From assembly GCA_017399965.1 (NCBI GenBank), contig JAFQAP010000011.1:80037-144036 (forward strand): a stretch of 64,000 bases of DNA. The letters are read 5' to 3'. The translations under genes were made by a program, and so were the position numbers. The notes under the pieces were generated by a model. That model saw nothing but the letters and a program-made list of their open reading frames with translations, had not been told where the DNA came from and did no database searches. How positions within the stretch are numbered: position 1 is the first letter of the stretch; every line of letters begins with the position of its first letter. Positions 17,276 through 24,388 of this stretch are shown here, piece after piece. Origin of the DNA: Clostridia bacterium (GTDB taxonomy: Bacteria > Bacillota > Clostridia > Oscillospirales > CAG-382).

Positions 17276-18644
17276 AGTAAACGCTGTTCTTGATCCCCAG
17301 TTCCAGCCCCTTTCTCTCCTTTGCCGCGAAATGCGCGAGGCTACCAAGGAAAACGGTCAGGACCTTGTTATAGGTATCCAGAGAAACAAGGGCTATATCA
17401 CTACTTACAAAACCAGAATTTATCCCGATGGAATCGGCAAAGACGAAGAAAATATCAATTTTGTTGACCGTCTTGTAAAGAGCCTTCTCTGGGTAGCAGG
17501 CGGTTATAAGATCATCATCGCAGGCTCCAAAGTAGTAGGTGAAAACATCAAGGCTGCATACGCAAAGGGCGGCTCCCGTGATTTTGATAACGGCTTTATG
17601 TCCCGCGTGTATGAAACCGAATTCGAAGTAGAGCTCCGCGATATCGCAGACGCTCCCGTAGATTACAACTCTCCCGCTCCTGTCGGCAGACATCTTGACG
17701 GCTGCCGTATCGGCTTTGACGCAGGCGGAAGCGACCGTAAGGTTTCCGCTGTTATCGACGGCGAAGCTGTATATTCCGAAGAAGTTGTTTGGTTCCCCAA
17801 GATCAACTCCGATCCCAACTATCACTACGAAGGCATTCTCAATGCTATGAAGACTGCCGCTTCCCATATGCCCAGAGTAGACGCTATCGGCGTTTCTTCC
17901 GCAGGCGTATATATTGACAACAAGATAATGGTTGCATCTCTCTTCCTTAAGGTTCCCGACGATCAGTTCGATAAGTGCGTAAAGAATATGTACATCGACG
18001 TTGCTAAGGAACTGGGCGAGAACATTCCTATCGAAGTTGCTAACGACGGCGACGTTACCGCACTTGCAGGCGCTATGGATCTTGACGATACCAACGTTCT
18101 CGGCGTTGCTATGGGTACTTCCGAAGCAGGCGGTTACGTTGACGGTCAGGGCAACATCACCGGATGGCTCAACGAGCTCGCATTCGTTCCCGTTGACAAC
18201 TGCAAAAACGCTATGGTTGACGAATGGTCCGGCGATTACGGCTGCGGCGTTAAGTACTTCTCTCAGGACGGCGTTATAAAGCTTGCTCCCTTCGCAGGTA
18301 TTGAACTTGATGAAAACCTTTCTCCCGCAGAAAAGCTTAAGGTAGTTCAGGGTCTTATGAAGGAAGGCGACGAAAGAGCCGCAAAGATCTATGAAACCAT
18401 CGGCGTTTACTTCGGCTATGCTATCGCATACTACACCGAATTCTATGATATCAAGCACGTTCTTATTATGGGTCGTGTTACCAGCGGCGAAGGCGGAACG
18501 ATCCTCCTTGCAAAGGCACAGGAAGTTCTTGATGTTGAATTCCCCGAACTGGCAAAGAAGATCACTCTCCATATTCCCGATGAATCTTCCCGCCGTGTAG
18601 GTCAGTCTGTTGCTGCAGCAAGCCTTCCCGATCTCGGCAAATAA
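17265..18644 (+). CDS. ROK-family kinase-like protein with an extra N-terminal domain
   Basis: A 459-residue protein. Residues about 1-130 form an N-terminal domain I do not recognise; residues about 145-459 form an ASKHA/ROK fold with GFDAGGSDRKVSAVI (phosphate 1), EVANDGDVTAL (the catalytic Asp position of ROK kinases) and LGVAMGTSEAGGYVDGQGNITG (phosphate 2). The ROK zinc site is largely lost: the usual GH is AF (LAFVPVD) and the C-x-C-G-x2-G-C string is reduced to one YGCGVKYFS cysteine. The 11-base overlap with nagA implies coupled translation and an amino-sugar role such as GlcNAc or glucose phosphorylation, which is inference. Codon use is highly optimised like nagA. Confidence 0.75.
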   Translation: MKLKVNAVLDPQFQPLSLLCREMREATKENGQDLVIGIQRNKGYITTYKTRIYPDGIGKDEENINFVDRLVKSLLWVAGGYKIIIAGSKVVGENIKAAYAKGGSRDFDNGFMSRVYETEFEVELRDIADAPVDYNSPAPVGRHLDGCRIGFDAGGSDRKVSAVIDGEAVYSEEVVWFPKINSDPNYHYEGILNAMKTAASHMPRVDAIGVSSAGVYIDNKIMVASLFLKVPDDQFDKCVKNMYIDVAKELGENIPIEVANDGDVTALAGAMDLDDTNVLGVAMGTSEAGGYVDGQGNITGWLNELAFVPVDNCKNAMVDEWSGDYGCGVKYFSQDGVIKLAPFAGIELDENLSPAEKLKVVQGLMKEGDERAAKIYETIGVYFGYAIAYYTEFYDIKHVLIMGRVTSGEGGTILLAKAQEVLDVEFPELAKKITLHIPDESSRRVGQSVAAASLPDLGK

Positions 18645-18661
18645 ATAATAATCATCCAAAG

Positions 18662-18689
18662 GGCAGAAGCGAAAACTTCTGCCTTTTTT
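18662..18689 (+). terminator. Intrinsic terminator of the nagA operon
   Basis: GGCAGAAG (18662-18669), loop CGAAAA, CTTCTGCC (18676-18683) and a run of six T. Confidence 0.93.
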
Positions 18690-18690
18690 G

Positions 18691-18728
18691 TCGGGGTCCC
18701 CGAGAAGCCGTCAGGCTTCTTGGGGTGA
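18691..18728 (+). repeat. REP-like palindromic repeat, copy 1
   Basis: A 38-base element directly after the terminator: CCCCGAGAAGCC and GGCTTCTTGGGG can form a 12-bp stem with one G-T pair, while a leading TCGGGG can pair with the same CCCCGA. A near-identical copy is at 59014-59051 and a shorter relative at 38669-38703. Confidence 0.8.
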
Positions 18729-18731
18729 TTG

Positions 18732-18760
18732 TTGACAAATTATGCATAATATGCTATTCT
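18732..18760 (+). promoter_or_regulatory. SigA-type promoter for the SGNH surface protein gene
   Basis: TTGACA (18732-18737), 17-base spacer, TATTCT (18755-18760), 30 bases before the GTG start. Confidence 0.75.
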
Positions 18761-18789
18761 TTTTTATAAAAATACATGGAGGTTACACC

Positions 18790-20802
18790 GTGAAAAAGAA
18801 AATTGCCATTTTACTTGCATCTGTTTTGCTGGGCACGTCCCTTTGTGCCGTGGGTGCTTTTGCAGATAATAAAAAGTATGACGTTGATAAAACCTACGAA
18901 ATTACGGGGTACGATAAAAAAACATCCTCCGGCGGCGTGTTCGTATATCCCAACAATACCGACAAGACCCGCGTTATCGGTTCAAGTGAATATAATTTCC
19001 GTTATTCAAAGGTGCTTATCTTTGACAAAAACGGAGTTCTTATCGAAGCCGGCGGTGATCTTCTTGCCAACGAAAACGGTGTAAACGGTTCTCCTCAGCT
19101 TACGGTAAAGGTGCCTGCAGGCGGATTTTTGGTCGCTTTTAACAGCGGTGCCCCTGCGGGACTTACTCAATGCTACAATACCGTTATGGAAGGTGCTATG
19201 CTGTATAACGCTACTATGTCGGTAATTTATCCCGCATACGGCGAGTACAACAAAACCACAAACAAACTGCGTATAGCATACGATAATCCCGTCGAGCCCT
19301 CCGAGGATGCTGTAAAGTTTATGTTCGTAGGTAACAGCACTACCTATTTCAACGGTATTCCCATTAAGTTTAAGGGACTTTGCGCCGCAGCCGGAATAGA
19401 AGTAGTTGTCGATTACTGTACCAACGGAAGCGCATTTTTGCATGAATTTGCAGATGCATCCCACGAGCGCGGCAAGAAGTTCCGCAATATGCTTAACGCA
19501 AAAGAATATGATTACGTGGTATTGCAGGATGCGGCGGGCGCAGGATACAACGATATGGAAAAATCCGTAAACACCATGCTTTCTCTTATAAAGCAAAACG
19601 GTGCTACACCCCTTCTTTATATGCGCTATTCCAACGATCTTGATCCCGAAACGAGAGTGGATTCCTTTTATAAGCATTATCTTAATTACAGCCGTCTTTC
19701 CGCAAAGTTCGGTATCGATTATTCTCCCGTTGCCGATGCATTTCTTAAATGTATAGAAACCCACCCCGAAATCAATCTTTTTGCAGATGACGGCGGGCAT
19801 CATTCCTGGGAAGGAAGTTATCTTGCCGCTTGCACTTGGCTGTATTCATATCTGGGCGTAGATCCCCGTGGAAACGCATACACCGCAAACCTTCCTGCGG
19901 CTACTGCAACCGCTTTGCAGAATATTGCATATGAGATTGCCAAAAACGGTTATCCTTATCCTGCCGGAGATATTTCCAAAACCGTTATAGACGGAGTTAC
20001 CTACGATAATCTTTCTCTCAACAAACCGTATACCTCCAGCGGCGACGTATATTCCGACGAAAGATGGACCGATACCGGCGACGACGGCAAGCCTTTGGGT
20101 AAATTCACCAACGGCTACGATGCCATGGGAGTTGCGGGGGATTCGGGCGAATGCGGATGCTACAAGGGCAGGGAAGTGAGCATTACCATAGATCTGGGCA
20201 AATTAAGCAAAGTAAAACGTATTTGCGCAGACCTTTACGGCAATACGGGTTGGGGCATCCCTTCCACAAAGGACGGCTCCCTCAAGGTAGCTTTTTCTGC
20301 AGACGGTAAGTCGTTTACCGATGCCGTTGCGGTTTCCGACAGCACTACTCAGACCTCCGGAAACTGGGAAAGGCGGGATTTCGTCATAACCTTCGCAGAT
20401 ATGCCCGAAGCAAGATACGTAAGGCTGGATTACTCCATAGACGGCAACTTCCTGTGGGCAAGTGAAATGAGCGTTTACGGTATTTCCGAAGAATCGGGAG
20501 ATACAGATATTTCACAGCCTGACGAAGAATCCGAAGTGCCCGACGTTTCCGAACAGCCCGAGGTTTCCGAAGTGCCCGATGTTTCCGAAGAAGCATCCGA
20601 CGTATCCGCTGAAAACAGCGTAACTTCCGAAGATGAGTCCGTTCCCGCTTCCCAAGAGAGCAAGCCCGCTGTAAGCGATGAACCTTCCGAAGAACCGGAT
20701 GGAAAGAACAACACCGGCGTTATCGTGGCTTGTTCCGCGGTGGCTGTATGCGTAGTTGCTGCGGCTTGCGTGCTTGTCTTTAATAAAAAGAAAAATAAAT
20801 AA
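18790..20802 (+). CDS. Secreted, membrane-anchored SGNH/DUF4886-type hydrolase with discoidin-like domain
   Basis: A 670-residue surface protein. Signal peptide at 1-26 (VKKKIAILLASVLLGTSL... AFA). About 175-390 is an SGNH-like DUF4886 domain: FMFVGNSTTYFNG (block I, Ser of GNS), VLQDAAGAG and DGGHHSWEGSYLAA (block V Asp/His). About 410-575 is an F5/8-type-C-like beta-sandwich (NKPYTSSGD, ITIDLGK, LYGNTGWG, RYVRLDYSID). Then comes an acidic low-complexity stalk with repeated PDVSE/PEVSE units and a C-terminal TM helix with NKKKNK tail. A carbohydrate O-acyl esterase or adhesin role is inferred. The GTG start at 18790 follows GGAGG by seven bases; longer ATG starts upstream would bury that site and spoil the signal peptide. 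Confidence 0.8.
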   Translation: MKKKIAILLASVLLGTSLCAVGAFADNKKYDVDKTYEITGYDKKTSSGGVFVYPNNTDKTRVIGSSEYNFRYSKVLIFDKNGVLIEAGGDLLANENGVNGSPQLTVKVPAGGFLVAFNSGAPAGLTQCYNTVMEGAMLYNATMSVIYPAYGEYNKTTNKLRIAYDNPVEPSEDAVKFMFVGNSTTYFNGIPIKFKGLCAAAGIEVVVDYCTNGSAFLHEFADASHERGKKFRNMLNAKEYDYVVLQDAAGAGYNDMEKSVNTMLSLIKQNGATPLLYMRYSNDLDPETRVDSFYKHYLNYSRLSAKFGIDYSPVADAFLKCIETHPEINLFADDGGHHSWEGSYLAACTWLYSYLGVDPRGNAYTANLPAATATALQNIAYEIAKNGYPYPAGDISKTVIDGVTYDNLSLNKPYTSSGDVYSDERWTDTGDDGKPLGKFTNGYDAMGVAGDSGECGCYKGREVSITIDLGKLSKVKRICADLYGNTGWGIPSTKDGSLKVAFSADGKSFTDAVAVSDSTTQTSGNWERRDFVITFADMPEARYVRLDYSIDGNFLWASEMSVYGISEESGDTDISQPDEESEVPDVSEQPEVSEVPDVSEEASDVSAENSVTSEDESVPASQESKPAVSDEPSEEPDGKNNTGVIVACSAVAVCVVAAACVLVFNKKKNK

Positions 20803-20818
20803 TGTGTTTTAGTATAAG

Positions 20819-20857
20819 TCCGCCTTGCGAAAAGCTTGGCGGATTTTCTATTTTTTG
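20819..20857 (+). terminator. Intrinsic terminator after the SGNH gene
   Basis: TCCGCC (20819-20824) pairs with GGCGGA (20838-20843), followed by a T-rich tract TTTTCTATTTTTT. Confidence 0.8.
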
Positions 20858-20898
20858 TTAAAAATATAATATTATTATGAAAAAAATAAAAATTACTG

Positions 20899-20927
20899 TT
20901 GGCAAAACAGAATTAATGTGTTATAAT
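20899..20927 (+). promoter_or_regulatory. Strong SigA-type promoter of rlmB
   Basis: TTGGCA (20899-20904), 17-base spacer, TATAAT (20922-20927), 40 bases before the rlmB start. Confidence 0.9.
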
Positions 20928-20967
20928 TATTTGGAATAGGTATGTTTACCGAAAAGAGGTATTTGAT

Positions 20968-21741
20968 ATGCGTGAAGATTCCTTGCGCAACAGCGGAAAC
21001 GATAATATCTTCTGGGGCAGAAATTCCGTACTTGAATTGCTTGCTTCGGGAAGAGATATAGATAAAATATACGTTCAAAAGGGCGCTGTTGAGGGCAGTA
21101 TTAAGGTCATTGTCGGCAAAGCAAGCGCAAAAAGAATTCCCATTGTGGAAACAGACCGTGCAAAGCTGGATGCTATGTCAGGCGGCGCGGTGCATCAGGG
21201 AGTTGCCGCTTCGGTGCCGGAGACCGTGTATGCGGATATTGAGGATCTTTTTGCCCAAGCGGACAAAAAAGGGGAAAAACCGTTTTTTGTTATTTGCGAT
21301 TGCATTAACGACCCTCATAATCTGGGTGCCATAATCCGTACAGCGGAATGTGCGGGCGCACACGGAGTTATTATTCCCAAACATCGTTCTGTATCTTTGA
21401 CCTCTACCGTTGCGAAATCCTCTGCGGGAGCGGTTTTCCGTCTTCCTGTTGCGAGAGTAGGTAACATTGCTTCCGTAATTTCGGAGCTTCAGTCAAGAGG
21501 TGTATGGGTCTACGCTCTTGAGGCAAACGGAACTCCTTATTTCGGAGAGAAATTCGATGACAGCGGTATCGCCTTCGTTTTGGGAAGCGAAGGGGAAGGG
21601 GTATCCCGAATAGTAAAAGAAAAAAGCGATTTTGTGCTTTCCATACCTATGTACGGTGAGCTTAATTCATTAAACGTGTCTGCAGCAGCGGCAGTAATGC
21701 TGTTTGAAGCAGCGCGTCAACGTCACGGAAAGGGGGAATAA
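20968..21741 (+). CDS. rlmB: 23S rRNA (guanosine-2'-O-)-methyltransferase RlmB (SpoU family)
   Basis: A 257-residue SPOUT methyltransferase. The N-terminal L30e-like substrate-binding domain begins DNIFWGRNSVLELL and contains GAVHQGVAA. The trefoil-knot SAM domain shows the three SpoU motifs: NDPHNLGAIIRTAECAG, LGSEGEGVS and IPMYGELNSLNVSAAAAV. This pattern fits RlmB, which methylates G2251 of 23S rRNA, or its close paralogue TrmH-type YacO. RBS GAGG lies seven bases before the ATG. The next gene begins 6 bases later. Confidence 0.93.
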   Translation: MREDSLRNSGNDNIFWGRNSVLELLASGRDIDKIYVQKGAVEGSIKVIVGKASAKRIPIVETDRAKLDAMSGGAVHQGVAASVPETVYADIEDLFAQADKKGEKPFFVICDCINDPHNLGAIIRTAECAGAHGVIIPKHRSVSLTSTVAKSSAGAVFRLPVARVGNIASVISELQSRGVWVYALEANGTPYFGEKFDDSGIAFVLGSEGEGVSRIVKEKSDFVLSIPMYGELNSLNVSAAAAVMLFEAARQRHGKGE

Positions 21742-21747
21742 GCGGAT

Positions 21748-24252
21748 ATGAACGAAAGAAATGAATCCAGCGTTGAGGATATACTCAAGCGTTTACAGCA
21801 CGCAACTGCGGAAAACGATTCCGCCCGCCATATACCTATGCCTTCCGGCGGCTATAAGAACATCCCCGGCGAAACCACTCTTCTTGAAAAAACCAAATCC
21901 GTGGACGGAAATATTCCCACCAGAACCGAAACCGAGGATATTATTGATAAGTATTCCTCCCGTGTTAAGATTCAGGATCCGAAATCCTCCACTCAGGGCT
22001 TGCGGGATGCGTTGGAAGCAAGCATGGAGGACGATGCGGAGCTGAAAAACTATTATTACGGCAATAAGGACAAGCCTATGAAGAGCCGCAGAGCAGACGA
22101 GCTATTTGCTCTTCTCGAGCGCGCTACGGTAGATACCTTGGGTCAGGCAGAGAGAAAGCCCGCAGAAATAGATACATCAAGATTTATGGATCCCGAAACC
22201 GTGGAAAAGCCTGTTGAATACAAGCAGGAAGAACTTTTCCCTATGGGGGAAACCATGCCTCCGCAGGAAGAGGAGCACGAGAGTGCGGTCTTCGACGATG
22301 AGTACGCAGAGCTTTCCGAAAAGGTCGTAAGCGGAAAAATAGGACTGGAAGAAGAAACGGACAGCGCACAGCTGAGCCTTGTTTCGGACGATACGGACGA
22401 AATATCCGACAGTCCCTTTGCCGATGAAGACGATATAGAGCTTAGGCTTGCTTTGGGACAGCTTGATCTTGAAAGCGATGATATTCCCGATTATATCCGT
22501 GAAAAATATAAAAAAGCGGAAAAAGACGCAGATAAAGAGGATGGGGAATACGAATACACGGACAGGGCCCAGAACAACGAGGTAAACCGTCTTATGAAGC
22601 GGGGAATACGCCACGCCTTCAGACGTCTTGTGATCGCTGTCCTCTTTACCCTGGGCATTATATATCTTGAACTTGCCACCAAAAACGGTGCAGGGTATTC
22701 TATATACCTCAGTCAAGGCAGATACGGCATTTTGTATATACTTGCCGACCTTCAGCTTCTCTTCTTCCTGGGTATTACGCTTATGCCTTCTCTCGCAAAG
22801 GGAGCAAAGGGATTGTTTACCTTTAATCTTACTTCGGAAAGTATATTCTTCTTTTCGTTTGCCATATCATCCGCATACAGCATTGTAAGATTGTTTTTGG
22901 ATCCTTCGGATCCGGATCTCAGGCTGTTCAATCTCACTCCCGCAGTTTGCGGTATCTGTGCGGCGCTTATTAATTATCTTACCGCCAAGAAGGATTACGC
23001 CTGCTTTAAGGTAATAGCGTCCGCCCGCAGTAAGTATGCCGCATCCCGCATAAGCGGCGCTTCCAAGGAATCCGATGAATTTTATTCCTATCTTTTGGAA
23101 GACAGCGATATTTACACCGTTAAGAAGACAAAATTCGTTAGCGGATTTTTTGCAAGACTTAATAAACGCCCCAAGAGCGAGGATCTGTTTAATTTCCTCC
23201 TTCCTTTGGTAATGGTTGCCGCTATTGCGGTATTTACCGTAAAGGCTGTTATGGGCGCAACGGGAACAGAAGCGCTTGCAGGCGCAATGTTCACAGTTTC
23301 TGTAAGCCTGCCTTTGTCTGCGTTCTTTATTATTGCAATGCCCTTGTGCACCGCAAACCGCAGAGCAAACCGTTCATCGTCCTGCTTTATAGGTCCTGCC
23401 GTTGCAGAAGAATATGCCGATGCATCTGTTGTTTCTTTTGCAGATACAGAGGTTTATCCTCCGCATCTCGTCAAGATCACCAGCTTCAGAACCTACGGAG
23501 ATTTCCGTATAGACCGCGTGCTTATCGAGCTTTCAAAGATATTCAGCTATGTCGGCGGTCCTTTGGAAAAGGTACTTTCTTCCACCATAACCGAACCGGT
23601 AGAGCCTGCCCAGTATATACGTGTGCTTGAATCCGCGTCCGACGGATTGCGTGTGGTGCTGGACGGCAAGGAGTATTTTATAGGTAAGCGCGCTTATATG
23701 CGTCGTTACCGCTTTGAGGCGCCCAAGGACGAGATCGACGATATGTACGAAAACAGCGTGGGCTCCGTAATGTTCGTTTCTGTGGGGGACCGTCTTGCGG
23801 TCAAGCTGTACGTCAAGTATTCAATTAACCCCCTCTTTGATGAACTGCTGCGCGATATGAACAAATCAGGTCTTTGTGTCGGTATCAAGACTCTGGACCC
23901 CAATATAAACAACGAGCTTTTGGCAAACGGAATCAAATACAAAAAATGTCCCATTGCCATTCTCAAGGCGGGTAACCCCGAGGATATGACAAAGGTTTCA
24001 AAGGAAATAGATTCCGGTATCGTTACAAATTCCGGATTGCACAATTTCCTTAAAGTGTTCGCCCTCTGCGATAAGACGCGCCATATTATAAAGAGCAACG
24101 GAATGATATGTGTTATAGGTACCTTGCTTTCTCTTGCCGCTGCGTGCTTTATCATATTCACCGGCGATACAAGCGCCATTCCATCCTTGTATACGGCGCT
24201 CTTCCAGCTTGCTTGGGTGCTCCCTGTATGGCTTTTGTCTATGATTTTGTGA
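21748..24252 (+). CDS. Large membrane protein resembling a P-type ATPase core without the catalytic aspartate
   Basis: An 834-residue protein that I first could not place. Residues 1-280 are hydrophilic and acidic with no recognised domain; TM helices fall near 292-312, 325-350, 362-384, 395-412, 482-503 and 510-535, and two more at the C-terminus (786-834). Between them is a cytoplasmic part that follows P-type ATPase order: VVSFADTEVYP (561-571) stands where VVCFDKTGTLT belongs, with Asp replaced by Ala565; GLRVVLDGKEYFIGKR (633-648) resembles the nucleotide-domain strand with its VG-x-R loop; VKYSINPLFDELLRDMNKSGLCVGIKT (689-715) resembles the conserved region ending in TGD; and DSGIVTNSGLHNFLKV precedes the last TM pair like VGIAMGSGTD. 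Homology is inferred from pattern and order. Six bases after rlmB, likely cotranscribed. Confidence 0.6.
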   Translation: MNERNESSVEDILKRLQHATAENDSARHIPMPSGGYKNIPGETTLLEKTKSVDGNIPTRTETEDIIDKYSSRVKIQDPKSSTQGLRDALEASMEDDAELKNYYYGNKDKPMKSRRADELFALLERATVDTLGQAERKPAEIDTSRFMDPETVEKPVEYKQEELFPMGETMPPQEEEHESAVFDDEYAELSEKVVSGKIGLEEETDSAQLSLVSDDTDEISDSPFADEDDIELRLALGQLDLESDDIPDYIREKYKKAEKDADKEDGEYEYTDRAQNNEVNRLMKRGIRHAFRRLVIAVLFTLGIIYLELATKNGAGYSIYLSQGRYGILYILADLQLLFFLGITLMPSLAKGAKGLFTFNLTSESIFFFSFAISSAYSIVRLFLDPSDPDLRLFNLTPAVCGICAALINYLTAKKDYACFKVIASARSKYAASRISGASKESDEFYSYLLEDSDIYTVKKTKFVSGFFARLNKRPKSEDLFNFLLPLVMVAAIAVFTVKAVMGATGTEALAGAMFTVSVSLPLSAFFIIAMPLCTANRRANRSSSCFIGPAVAEEYADASVVSFADTEVYPPHLVKITSFRTYGDFRIDRVLIELSKIFSYVGGPLEKVLSSTITEPVEPAQYIRVLESASDGLRVVLDGKEYFIGKRAYMRRYRFEAPKDEIDDMYENSVGSVMFVSVGDRLAVKLYVKYSINPLFDELLRDMNKSGLCVGIKTLDPNINNELLANGIKYKKCPIAILKAGNPEDMTKVSKEIDSGIVTNSGLHNFLKVFALCDKTRHIIKSNGMICVIGTLLSLAAACFIIFTGDTSAIPSLYTALFQLAWVLPVWLLSMIL

Positions 24253-24316
24253 AAAGTGCACAAAAAATGCCCTCACAAATTTACACTTCCGACGGCTCAA
24301 TGCTCAAAAAAGACTC

Positions 24317-24345
24317 TTGAATAATTCGAAAGATTATTATATAAT
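24317..24345 (+). promoter_or_regulatory. SigA-type promoter of the EF-G paralogue
   Basis: TTGAAT (24317-24322), 17-base spacer, TATAAT (24340-24345), 43 bases before the start; GGAGG at 24375. Confidence 0.85.
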
Positions 24346-24388
24346 AAATTGTTAGAATTTTAACGCAATATTATGGAGGAAAATTTTA

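Noticed and set aside
17244..18659. A 471-codon open frame on the minus strand over the ROK gene
   Set aside because: It mirrors a strongly codon-biased gene, has no ribosome site and no recognisable protein; the plus-strand ROK gene explains the region.
20529..20700. Stalk repeats of the SGNH protein as a CRISPR-like or tandem DNA array
   Set aside because: The repetition is in coding sequence (PDVSE units) with imperfect DNA identity and no spacers.
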